NCBI GenBank assembly: GCA_023055425.1
Contig: JALGPY010000001.1
Span: 115,239,057-115,303,056, forward strand
Direction of reading: 5' to 3'
Source: Linanthus parryae
Taxonomy: Eukaryota > Streptophyta > Magnoliopsida > Ericales > Polemoniaceae
DNA length: 64,000 nt
The first letter of the stretch is position 1. Every line of letters starts with the position of its first letter. The translations under genes were made by a program, and so were the position numbers. The notes under the pieces are model-generated. The model saw only the letters and a program-made list of their open reading frames with translations. It made no database searches and was not told the DNA's origin. Of this stretch, positions 36,716-48,600 are shown piece after piece.

Positions 36716-37711
36716 TCCAAGCTCCAAGCTCGTTCTCCCACCTTAGAATACCAATAAAACTAGCCCTTACCCCCTTCTAATACGTTCCCAAAGAGTTAGA
36801 ACAAGTTACAAATAATTGCAAAATAACCCCAAAGTTGTTTCCAAAAGAACTGTTGCTGACTGACAGGTCGTGCGACCTGTTGAACTAGGTCGTGCGACCT
36901 GTCCCAGCTTAGAGAAAATTTTCAGCTTTCTTAACAGGTCGTGCAACCTCTGATAACTGGTCGTGCCACCTGTTGTTAAACTTCCAACATTATGTCCTTT
37001 CGCTATCAGGTCGTGCGACCTCTTAACACTTAGCCAATATTCAGCTTTTCTTTTCTGACATCCTCCGTGCCATAACTTTCTCATCCGACTTCCGTTTTTG
37101 CTCCGTGACCCGCCGTTGGAAAGCTCTTCGAGTCTACTTTCAATTTCCACCAGTCTCACCTCCATATTCATTGTAGAATGCAATATATCCTCAAAACATC
37201 CTTAATTTGCTCTAAAACATCCTGAAAAAGCAACTAAGCTTTTTGAAACGCAAACAAGGACCCGGATTTTGATCCCGAACTCCGATGAATGAGATTTTTG
37301 CACCTTTAGATTCCTTTTGCGACGTAGAATGTGCCCATGTAGAGAAATCTTCGTTTCCAGAACATTTTCTCGTTTTTCTCGATTATTGACCATTGTTTGC
37401 AAAAACATCCAAAACGCGCCAAATTTGCCTCTTTCTTCTATTCCGAAGCTCGTTTCTTCTCTCCATTTGATTTCCGCATGCGTAATTCCTGTCAAACAAC
37501 AACACGAAAACTACCGCGAAGATAAAATGTGATAAATTATCAAAATTATACTCAAAACCACTAAAAACGCCCGGATTGTGCAGTAAAGCTTTAAAACATC
37601 CAAAAATGCATTTTCTTTATATTTTGGCTCAATTCTCGTCGCTTTGCCCTGAAAGGCACACAAATAAAAATGTGAAACGTACATTGGATAACTCTTATTA
37701 AGGAGTTATCA
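36716..37711 (-). mobile_element. Truncated 3' LTR of the Athila-like gag-pro element
   Basis: On the minus strand it begins TGATAACTCCTTAATAAG at 37711 and matches 43934-44940 along its length, at roughly 90% identity by eye. About 840 bp at its end (equivalent to 43092-43930) are missing where it meets the Tat gag. It contains five copies of a near-palindromic AGGTCGTGCGACCT-type 14-mer at 36865-37021. Confidence 0.85.
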
Positions 37712-37725
37712 AATAGCCCCACACT
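37712..37725 (-). other. Polypurine tract of the Athila-like element
   Basis: Minus-strand AAGTGTGGGGCTATT directly before the LTR start TGATAAC; 'GTGTGGGG' tracts are usual at this place in Athila-like elements. Confidence 0.6.
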
Positions 37726-40432
37726 TGCCATCTGCGCGTCCCGAGCATAGTCTCATCTACTGCATCTAACTGTATATTAGCCGACAAGACCCCAACGACT
37801 CTAACAAGACTCAAGAAACTACTAATGCAGCAAGATGATGCAAATGCAATTCTAGACTTGATATTAAACACGTAAAAAGTTTTTAATTCTTTTTTTTTTG
37901 GAGATTAGGCAATCTCAATACGCATAGACCGGTGCTCATGGATGATGAAAAAGTTAGGCAAGAGGTGTGAATCATAACTAAATTCGACAACAAGTAATTC
38001 CCCATAGTTAGTATAGAAAGCATAACCTTACTACAAAGAACAACCTACCTCTTCATATGTGCTGATAAAAATAAGAGGCTAACCAAGGCTAAGCCACATT
38101 CATAGTCTGAGCTCCTATTCCGCTAACGGTCAAATATGATGAGGCTTAGGGACAAAAATGATATAACTTGTATGAAGAAAAAAATCCTAAAATGTCACAT
38201 AAGCTCACCAAACACCATATCTCACACACCCTCACCATGATGATAGGAATCCACAACCTGAATCTCACTGACTCCGACCCTCAATCCCCTCAAAGCCCGG
38301 TAACATGTCAATCCCGTGGCCATCAAAGCGAAGCGTACGCGATCTCAATCAATATTCAACAGGAGCAAGAACTTTCAACACTCGATTTCCAATAAGCACA
38401 ACTGTATGTCTTTATTCCTCTCCTTTTTTTCTCTCTCTTCTTTCCATTTTTCATCTTCTTTTTTTTTTTCTTTCTTTCTCTCAATCAAATTTTAATACAA
38501 TCAAATAAATATGAGTGGTCCTCCTTCAAGAATCAAGCAGTATAATAATGTCAAGGAAAGGAAGTAATCAAATCCATGGATGTATATCACAATAATAATA
38601 CCTCTCCCCTAACTCCATGAAGCACGATGCCACAAACCGTCAAAGTCAAAACGTGTATGGGGGTGGAGTCGTCAATGCACAATCTCTATGTCCGTAGTCA
38701 TATGTCGACACCCCCACACTAGAGTGAAGTCATATCCCCCTCAAGTAGTCAAATAAGATATATGTCACGTTCCTAATTGAACCTAACCTCCTACACCAAG
38801 ATGATAGAAATCCAGTACCTAGCACGTTCCATAAATTAAGTACAACAAACCCATTTCGTGCGGATTAGACGTCACACACTTAAACTCTCCACTACTGTGC
38901 CCATGGTGTAATGACATGGAACACCGCACACCTTAGTGTGGAAGCCAACTCACTCACCCTCGGATCCCCTCGTAGATATCCAATGAAGCATATGCAATCT
39001 GCAGAACTCACAAAAATATATAACGAAACACTCCCTCAACTAACCCCCTCAACTACTGCTCCCTCGTGACGCTCTAGAAAGGTAATTCTAACAATATATG
39101 ATGAAGGCCAATAATCGTCTTCCTAGATCAAAGAGGCTAACAATCAATCCAAGGATCAATTAGGGTTATATAGTGGTCCTACAAGGTAAGATCTAAAAGC
39201 AGTGAGTTCTCTAATACACTTCCTCGCACAGCTGTTCTATGTGCCACTACGAGGCGGGCTGGCGACTACGTAAGATGGACAACATGAACATTCGGCTTGT
39301 TTAGCAAACCACCAAGCTCAACTCTTTTGGGAGAAAAACAACACACACTTTAGCTTTTAAAACTCAATTTAGTGTAAAAATAGGTAGGCATTCCCGTAAC
39401 GATATTCTCTCTGTACTTACTAGGGGGAACTAAAAGTGTCATTCTCGGTCAAAATTCACACCCTATGCCTAAAGTCTTCACATCTCACTAAACCAACCAA
39501 GTTTATGCTTGTCTCAATTGCCTTTTCTCAAAAATTTTAATTTTCTATAATTTTTTTATAGATTTCATAATATCCTAACTCTATGTGCAAGGCTTTGACA
39601 CGAAAAAAAAATTGACTCTACACAATTTAAAATTTTGGACGGTATACTCAATTATGTAAAGTCTAAACAGTATGTAAACTAATCTACACAATACGTCAAA
39701 CTGTCTCCACACACAATACAACCTAGACACATCCTACATGTAACTGGCTATGCAATTATTTTGGCTAATAGACAGATAAACTACCCCCACACTAAATGCT
39801 TCGTTGTCCTCAACGAATTTAGAGATCATGCAAGAGAACTCAGCAATAAATGTGAAAGGCCTGTAGATGAGAAGGATCTATGACATACAAAATTAACACA
39901 AATTCAGTTAGAGGGAAGAAATACTCACATCCACCTCAAAGGTGGGGAAAAAATTGTGCACAGTTGTCCCCAAGCACAGTGTGGCGCCACTTGTGCTCCC
40001 ACTAGCTCAATGTGTACTCGCAACACCGGGGTCGACTACTCTCCTCTTCATGAATCTGCACATTGAGGATCCCCAACTCGTATGCACGAGTCCCTCTAAA
40101 GGTCATATGTGCCATGGCACACCGGGGTCGAATCTCCCATATCCTGCTCAAACATGTCACTTGGAAACAAATGTCAGTCCCTCTCTCTCTCATCTCTCCA
40201 AAATAAATAAATAGAACACACGCAACTGTATTAAAAACTAACTCCCTAAATTAATGCAATAAATAGGTTGGGTTGGCTCCCAACAAGCGCTTTGTAATTT
40301 GAGGTCGACGACCCGACCCACTTACCTCAAAGAATGTTAAGGAGGTCTAGCACTTCGTTCCTCCTCCTTCAATTTCTTTCCCTTGATTTTCTGCACCACA
40401 TTATGTGCACACACCATATATGGCTTCTTTCC
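37726..40432 (-). other. Non-coding 3' region of the Athila-like gag-pro element
   Basis: No reverse transcriptase, RNase H or integrase block is readable in any frame. Minus-strand GCGCTTGTTGGGAGCCAACCC near 40290-40270 matches a conserved motif I know from the region after the coding part of many Athila-like and related elements. Its position suggests that the polymerase genes were lost between protease and this motif. Frames on the + strand (for example 39942-40214) show no domain. Confidence 0.55.
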
Positions 40433-41584
40433 TTATTCGGGTGGATCGGGCTGCAAAACTGTAGGAAACCCAAGAGAAGGATCCTCACGCTCTTCTCTAA
40501 ACTTGATCATGGCCAAATTATTCTTCCCTTTGCCCGGAACAAATACCTTGAACACAAGTGATGAATCTAGAGCTTTGATTGTCAACTCCTCAGTCTCTAG
40601 ATCCACATTTGCGCGCATTGTCTTCAAAAGCGGTATTCCAGAGATAAGTGGAACATCGCGATCCTCCTTGATATCCACTATCCGTAAGTCAGCTGGAAAG
40701 ACAAAAGCGCCCACTTTCACAAGCAAGTTCTCAATCACCCCTTTCGCTGTCACAATAGAATTGTCTGCCAGTTGCAGACCCATCTTCACTGGGGTTGGCG
40801 CACCAATGCCCAATCTCTGAAATAGGGACAATGGCATGAGATTAATACTCGCTCCCAAATCACAAAGACCATGCGTATGATATCCACACCCAAGAGTGCA
40901 GCCTAAGATGACACTGCCTGGATCTCTCATCTTGGGAATGTCTCTCTGAATCACTGTACTACACGTCGTTGTCAGCTTCACCGTGGCATAAGGGTCTATG
41001 CTCTTCTTGCCCCATAAGATCTCCTTCAAGAATTTCTTGTACTTGGTAATTTGAGCAAGTGCTTCCACTAATGGAATGTTTATATGCAGTTGTTTGAATA
41101 TGTTTAGAAATTTCCCAAAGGGTTCCTCATCATCCTTCTTTATTGCCGCCTGATATGGCACATCCGGCACATACTTAGCCGGATTTAGAGTGTTCTTAGG
41201 CTCTTCTTTCTTTTCAACTGTGTCCTTTGATTGGGGAATCACAGCCTTGGGCACCTCTTCACCCAATTCCTTCTCTGTGGTCTTTGTAGCTTCAACTCTC
41301 GCATGGCTAGGATATGGAGGATCCTGAGTAGTAATGCAACTACGAGTAGTAATGCAACTACGAGTAGTAATAGCTTTGAGCTGCTCAGTAGGAGGAATGG
41401 TATTAGAAGGAAGCATACTTGGTGGAAATTCAGCATTCTGATTGGCAATCTGCCCAATCTGAGTCTCGTGGCTCTTCATTATGGCTTGCATAGAGACAAT
41501 CATGCTCTCCATCCTGTCTTGATTAGCAATAAACTTCCTCAATAACGTGTTTGTCTCTTGCTCTTCTTTTCGTAGAGCCTGCTG
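40433..41584 (-). pseudogene. Athila-like aspartic protease domain of gag-pro
   Basis: Continues the gag frame after one in-frame TAG (41585-41587). A linker with KKEEPKNTLNPAKYVPDVPY and PFGKFLNIFKQLHINIPLVE, the block before protease in Athila-type proteins, is followed by GCGYHTHGLCDLGASINLMP. The latter contains the protease site in its usual Athila form, D-L-G-A. VKMGLQLADNSIVTAKGVIENLLVKVGAFVFPADLRIVD-type flap strands and a LISGIPLLKTMRANVD end complete the fold. The frame closes at 40433 (QPDPPE) without entering RT. The domain itself is undamaged; labelled pseudogene because gag upstream has stops. Confidence 0.8.
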
Positions 41585-42848
41585 CTATGCCTGGTATGAC
41601 GTATTTGGCTGATGACCCGGTGCATATAACCCACTGTTAGGATTGACATAGCTAAAGTTGGGGTGATTGCGGTTGTTGCGATGATAAGTGTTAGTCCACT
41701 GCTTCTGTCGTGGTGGACCCATGTAATTCACATCTTCAATGGAGCCATATCCCTGATTCTCATCCGCAAGTAACTCACCCATGGACTTCACCTGTGATGG
41801 AGGTTGCATACCTTGAAATGCTGAGGTCATGGATTCCAGCTTTTGCTCCATAGACTCAATTTTGTTGAAAAAAGAAGCATCCCCAGGTCTCGAATACCTA
41901 CGAGTATCATACCTCATAGTCTCTCTCTTGGCCACGTTGTTCAGCAGATCCTGAGCTCGCTGTGCCCCAAGTCCCATAAAGTTAACCCCAGCTAACATAT
42001 CCAACTGGTCATTTGTCTCCTTGTCTAATGCACTGTAGAGGTAATGGAGGAGCTTGTGCCATGGCTCCCCATGATTCGGACATCTACGAAGAATTTGGCT
42101 GAACTTCCTCCATGCGTCCCCCAATGAGCTATCTTCTTGCTGAGTGAATTTTGCAATCTCAGCTATCTGCTGAGCGACTCTGGATGGTGGCAAATATTTC
42201 CTCAGAAACTCATGAAAACAATCTGCCCATCTCACTATGCTCCCAGCTGGCAGTTCCATAAGCCACTTCTTGGCTTTTCCATATAAAGAGAAGGGAAACA
42301 GTAATAGCTTAACTGTTTCATCTGGAACTCGTTGTTCATGCAAGGTTGATGTGATTTGATCAAATACCAGCAAATGGTGGTTGGGATCATCTCCTGGAGC
42401 TCCGTTAAATGTGCATTCATCACGAACCATGTTGATCATATGTTGGCGCAGCTCAAAGTGTTGGGAATTGATCTATGGCCTGACAGTGGTAGGCTGATAA
42501 CATGCTGGAGTACTACCAAAATAATCCACCATAGGGCGTTCTTCAATCTCGGCATTGTTATCTGGTGCCGCGGTGTTCTGCCTGTTGTTTCCCCCATTAT
42601 TCCCATTATTGTTGCCATTGTTCCCACCGATATTCGCCACTTGTGCCCCCGCACTAGGACGTGGTTGTGGATTTGGGGGAGGGGACCAAGCGATCCATCC
42701 TCGCTTTCATCTCATCCATTTGAGTCCTCAGCTGCTCAGTTTCTCGTGCTCTATTGGCTGCATCTTCTACATCTGCTGCTCTAGCTGCTTCGGCATCCTC
42801 CATACCTTTGCGGATCCTCTCAACTTCAGCTCTAGTATCATCATACAT
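41585..42848 (-). pseudogene. Athila-like gag
   Basis: Starts at ATG 42848 with a charged, coiled-coil-like N-terminus (EVERIRKGMEDAEAARAADV). It has an Asn/Gly-rich linker and the capsid core FNGAPGDDPNHHLLVFDQI, VKLLLFPFSLYGKAKKWLM, WADCFHEFLRKYLPPSRVAQ, DAWRKFSQILRRCPNHG and an NNRNHPNF-rich tail. This is the Retrotrans_gag family in its Athila form ('FLRKYFPPSKT', 'RRCPHHG'). Lesions: a frameshift near 42660, a TAG near 42464, and a TAG at 41585-41587 that separates gag from protease in the same frame, most simply a CAG-to-TAG change in a glutamine run. Confidence 0.85.
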
Positions 42849-43061
42849 GGTAACTGAGCTTGATTTCCTCTTTTATCTACGTTGTGCTCGTAACAGTGAT
42901 TTCGGGTCTTCAAGTGTTGGATGCAAAGGCTCATCTCTACAACGGGACATGCACCGTACAATCTAACCTGAAATCACAAAACACACACAAAGCGTAGGTG
43001 AGTATCAGATATAACAGAAAAGTAAAATTCCTAAGGCTAGGAATTATTATAACTAATTTAG
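42849..43061 (-). other. Leader between PBS and gag of the Athila-like element
   Basis: About 210 bp without a domain; a small alternative minus frame overlaps the gag start and is taken as chance. Confidence 0.5.
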
Positions 43062-43089
43062 CCGAAGTCCCCGGCAACGGCACCAAAAA
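43062..43089 (-). other. Primer-binding site of the Athila-like element
   Basis: Minus-strand TTTTTGGTGCCGTTGCCGGG, followed by GACTTCGGC, two bases after the LTR end. This differs by one base from the well-known TTTTTGGCGCCGTTGCCGGGG post-LTR motif of Athila-like elements and fixes the LTR end at 43092. Confidence 0.85.
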
Positions 43090-43091
43090 CT

Positions 43092-44940
43092 TGACACGTT
43101 CAAACTGCAAGTGTACAATTGTCGGTGTAGTGATGAAATACAGGAAATCTGGGTTGTCGAACCCTAGAGACTTCTGTGTAAATTAGTTAATAATTCAAAT
43201 CCTCATGTGGGTCAAGCACAGTTGTTGTTTTTACCTACTCTACTAAATTAAAGAAAATACGAATCTCAATTAATCGATTGAATTAATTCACGATTAACAA
43301 AGACAAATTGATTTGGGTTTTCTCAAAGTTTTACAAATTCAGGATATCTATACGGGTCTCTAGGTATGTCACACGATGTTGGATTTATGTTCTACTAACA
43401 CGATGATTCTTTATCTAGCTAAACAAGCATGTTTATGTTGAAGATGTCTCAACCAACACCTATATTCAAACTATCAAAGCTGATTTCTCTAGTCTAATCA
43501 AGTTTAAATACGCGTTATGATCATTAGTCTACTCTTTATTCTTAGCTAACTAGCAATATTTCTCAACCCTAGATACGGCTAGTATGTTTTTCAATATTCC
43601 GGACAATAAACGTAGATGTCTCTATCGTTCACGACCTAACTCAATCCTATCAATACGTCTACCAATAGAAAAGATGAATTAAACACATAAAACACACATA
43701 ACTAGATAAGAAATCATCAATTAAGCTCTAAAGCATGAAAGCAAATCCATAAACCGTCAACAAAGTGATCCAAACCTAAATCCTTACGAGATACCCTGAA
43801 AAAAGAGTTTAGCTACTCCAAAACATGATCACGATACAAAGTTTCATGATCAAAATAGCAAAACTAGAGTAAAAATAGAGTTTGAGAAGACAAACGAATG
43901 AATCAAAAGCTCCATGCAAGTTCTCTAAGCTCCAAGCACGTTCTCCCACCTTAGAATACCGATAAAACTAGCCCTAACCCCTTATAATACGTTCCCAAAG
44001 AGTTTAGAACAAGTTACAAATAATTATAAAATAACCCCAAAGTTGTTTCCAAAAAAGCTGCTGCAGACGGAAAGGTCGTGCGACCTGTCGAACTAGGTTG
44101 TGCGACTTGTCCCAGACTTAGAAAATTTTCAGCTTTCTTGACAGGTCGTGCGACCTCTGATAACAGGTCGTGGGACGTGTTGTTAAACTTCCAGCATTCT
44201 GTCCTTTTGCTATCAGGTCGTGCGACCAGTTACAGAGGTCGTGCGACCTCTTAACACTTAGCCAATATTCAGCTTTTCTTTTTTAACATCCTCCGTGCCA
44301 TAACTTTCTCATCCGATTTCCGTTTTAGCTCTGTGACCCGCCGTTGGAAAGCTCTTCGGGTCTACTTTCAATTTAAACCGGTCTCACCTCCATCTTCATT
44401 GTAGAATGCAATATATCCTCAAAACATCCTTAATTTGCTCTAATACATCCTGAAAAAGCAACCCAGCTTTTTGAAAAGCAAACAAGGACCCGGATTTTGA
44501 TCGCGAACTCCGATGAATGAGATTTTTGCACCTTTGGATTCCTTTTGCGACATAGAATGTGCCCATGTAGAGAAATATTCGTTTCCAGACCATTTTCTTG
44601 GTTTTCTCGATTATTTCCCTTTTTTTGCGAGAACATCCAAAACGCGCCAAATTCGCCTTTTTCTTCTATTCCAAAGCTCGTTTCTTCTCTCCACTTGATT
44701 CCCGCATGCGTAATTCCTGTCGAACAACAAAACGAGCACTAACGCGAAGAGCAAATGTGATAAATTATCAAAATCATACTCAAAACCATTAAGAAACGCC
44801 CGGATTGTCCAGTAAAGCTCAAAAACATCCAAAAGTGCATTTTCTTTATAATTTGGCTCAAATCTCGTCACTTTTCCCTGAAACGCACACAAATAACAAT
44901 GTGAAACGTACGTAGGATAACTCTTATTAAGGAGTTATCA
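43092..44940 (-). mobile_element. 5' LTR of the Athila-like gag-pro element (1849 bp)
   Basis: Minus-strand TGATAACTCC (44940) to GTGTCA (43092). The first ~1010 bp match 37711-36716. Six copies of the AGGTCGTGCGACCT-type near-palindrome lie at 44073-44249. The other end of the element is truncated, so no TSD can be checked; the flank beside this LTR is AGGCC (44941-44945). Confidence 0.85.
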
Positions 44941-45640
44941 AGGCCGCTCCATGTTTGTAATTGTTACTTCCAACTAAGTAGAAACCTATGGGGTCACACT
45001 CCCTATGGATTCGACCGGACTAGGTAAGCAATATATGATTAATTAATTATAAGGATCATTACGCAACTACTTTTAGACTTATTAGGACTAATTTGAAAAT
45101 TGGACTTATCCATGTACAGACAGGATTATGATAGGGGCTTTTATGCAGTCAACAAAGAGTTGTTGGACTATATAAAGGACACTCCTAGCTTCCTTCCCAA
45201 AACTAATTCTCATAACATATTGAGTGGTAGAGAGAAGCAAGGAGAGAGAGAACAACAAAGGAGGCTGAAGCCCCCTTTTCCGTCCCTCACCCGTTGGCCA
45301 CCAAAGGAGGACCGCCCCTCCTTGTCCCTATTTGCATGATCGTGATCTTCTTATTCTTCTTCTAATTTCAATCTTAGATAGAACAAGGTCTTCAAAGATC
45401 CGTATCCAAACCTAGGATTGGACTAGACATAGAGACGTGAATACTTTTTTACGTGTGAAGTCAACAAAGGAGAACCAAAAGGTATTTTGATACTAAACCC
45501 TTACTATCGTTATGAGATATAGACTTGTGATCCTTGGAGGGTCTTGAACGGATTAAGTATTGTTTATTCCGCTGCCCATCCGTTATCCAAAAATCTACAA
45601 TCTCTACTAGTGAGAGTGATACACAGCGGTTTTCATTTGT
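44941..45640 (+). mobile_element. LTR-like sequence, plus orientation
   Basis: TATATAAA at 45169-45176 is followed by a purine-rich, then T-rich leader, and later TTTATTCCGCTGC (about 45563-45576). The layout resembles the promoter, R and U5 parts of a copia LTR. No PBS or partner was found, so the element is unassigned. Confidence 0.35.
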
Positions 45641-48600
45641 TATCGTAAACATATAGTAAACGGTCCCTGATGAAATATTGGTGTCCAGAGGACTAGCTAA
45701 GATGATACATGGACTTAGTTATTTTGCACTCATTTGTGTATTTGACGTCCCGAAACCCTGTGGGCGAGTCATACTAGTCACCTCTCTGATTTCTCCATTG
45801 AGAAATTCAGTCGTCATGCTTATCGAGAATGGAGCCTTAATTCCGTCATCACAACTATTAATGCTACCAAGTGAATCAATGTAATCCTTACCAACCAATG
45901 ATTTGGGAAGGATACCCCGTTGAACCACGCTACCATATTAGGAGAATAACTCGTCGAATCGACGCAAACTTTCACTATCCATCTCGTGAGAATTTATCGA
46001 CGACGTCTACACTCACTCTGTGTAGGCTTTTTCGCTTCTATGCAAGTCATATGCCTTACCACGGTTCCGTCTAGGTATTTGATTGTCCTTGGAAATCCAT
46101 TGATCTCCAGTAATCTTCCATCCAGTCAGAAAGTCAACCTAGTCTTAAACTTGGTTGTCCCCTTATAGACTCTAATTCATCATGTAGAGCTTACTATTCA
46201 TTCTTCATAATTAGGGAACGATAAGGCCTTGGATTATATCCTATCGTTTATGAAAGGTGATCCTAAAGATCATCCCTTCGATCTCAAGCAGTCGATGGGG
46301 TATGCTGCTATGAGCAATTCCTTTGCATAGAGGGATCATCATCTGCTCTCATCCCTTATGGATGGGCACCTTGCTTGAAAGTCACTCCCACTGTCCAAAT
46401 GATCCTTGAGGAACTAATTGCTCATAATTGACTAAGGAACAGGTTTCTTCCAGCAGTTCCTCCATGCTCGCGGATATCATCATGTCTACGAACATTTCCC
46501 TTAATTATGGATATCTCCTATGTGAAATCACATATCACGTGAATCCATTTTTGTTAAACTACTTATCGGTCGTTGCATTACGTTACTCCATGAAGATATG
46601 TTTCTTCCATCTAGGGTCCAACTTCCAATTCCTTTCCGTCAGGTGATGAAAGATCCTGGGACAATGTCCTTGGTTCATCATTGTCTTGCGTGGTGACCGT
46701 CACGGTCTACTCTTCAATGTCAAATCATTTACGGGGTACGCTCCAAATAACGGTTACACGCAAATAGGGTTCCTCCACATACTCATAATCTATAATGGGG
46801 TGTTCACCAGGCAAGTCACTCCCACTATCCCGAAGATCTATAGGAACTGTTTCCTTTTGATTAATCAGGTATAGGGCGTCATGAGCTGCGGACCTCTTCC
46901 TGGCTCAAAAATTTGGTTAGCTCATAAGCTTCCGGTCCCCATGGCCTAAGGTGACCTCATATTGGTTGCGTTTTGGTCCACATCTCGTAGGGCGTAGTGG
47001 CTACAGACTTGGTTGACTCATGGTTGAGTATGTCGATAGCCGTTTAGCAAAGTGTCTCCTCAGAATAGGGAACATGCATTTTGTACGTGATATCATACAT
47101 CAAACCATTATTCACAGTATCCTATTCCACCTGTCCGCTACAGCATTCTGCTGCAGGGCGTGGGAATAGCCAACTACCTTACTATTTCTCTCCTTTCACA
47201 TAGCTTAGCTCAGATAGAAACTCGCAGTCACATTCTGGCCAAAAGACATATCCTCTATTCTAGATGGTTCTCTACCTTTCGTAGACACCTGTCTTGAAGC
47301 ACCCTGGTGCCTCAGACTTTTGTGGCCGGCATCTAGCACACATAGTTGAGACGCGTACAATAATCTACGAATGTGATGGATTAGTAAGTACCATGTCTTA
47401 GCTTTAACATTTAATGGAACACAATAAAATAATGAATAAGATGTAAAGACTCAATAGTCCTTCATGCTCTACTAGATGGTTTGCGTTTTGCCTTTCATGT
47501 AAGGCAAGGATCACACACGGGTAAGGGTACCTTGGGAATATTCCAAGAAGTCCTGTCGTAGCTAGCCTAAACATCCTGTTCTGTCACTGTGTGTCTTAAT
47601 CTAGCACGGCTTATATCAGAATCTTTTTCATACTCTTGAGTTGACATCCAAGAATTCTGAGGCGTCACTCATGCTAGAATTTAATAACGCAAAAACCAAA
47701 CATGATATAACCATATCCAAAGTTAAAACTGTGACCGAATACAAATTTGGTGGTTAATCCCTCAAAGATAATCATATGGGTCCTTAGACGAGAAGTAAGT
47801 GCCAGGTCTGGCCGCTTCTCTAGTCTTAGGAAAACCTCTTTTTCCTCCTTTGTGTTTGCTAGTCTTGGGCTATTGGTATTGTACAATTATTGTCCCCAAA
47901 TTTCTTTATCCTTGCCCCACCTATTGCCTCACGGTCCTAATACCGGGCTTGGGACTACATATGCCAATCATACTCCATTCACAGCCTTTAGCAATCATAT
48001 ATTGCATAGACTTCAGAAGTATGCTGGACTAGTATTCTATAGCAAGAGTTTGCTCAGATCCTAGAACCAAGTGACATTTGGTCTCATCCAAACATCTTTA
48101 CATTATCTCATATATGTCTTCATGGACTCCATGAAGTGTGACAGAGATAGCAACAAATTGCTAATGGGATAGCTTGTATTTGGCAGCCTTTAACTCTCTT
48201 ATCAAAATGACATGAATCTCAGACGATATTGTCGAGTGCTCAATATTATGACATGAGTAATAACTCATAGTTAAGGCGGGATTTATGATTCAGTACTCAT
48301 AATCAGTACACGCAAATAGCTAAGGTGGATCCAAGATTCTTCTTTGGCCAATTACTACAATCTTTGAATTTTAAAGTGGTATAGATTTGGCTGATGAGGT
48401 CATTTCACCACGTTGGCATAGAACGCACTATGACATATAGCTTGATTACTGCATCCCACTATTGGTGAGCCTTAAAAATGTCAATGTGCTGCTGTGACAA
48501 CTAATCATCACAGGTTCGACCATGTTTTTCGGTGGCTGACAACCTATGTCCAGCGGATGGTTTTATAGTACGACGACTTGTCATCTCGTTTGTTGTCACC

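Noticed and set aside
36860..37025. CRISPR-like array (repeated GTCGTGCGACCT motifs)
   Set aside because: Spacing is irregular, the repeat is a short dyad, and the sequence is a plant LTR.
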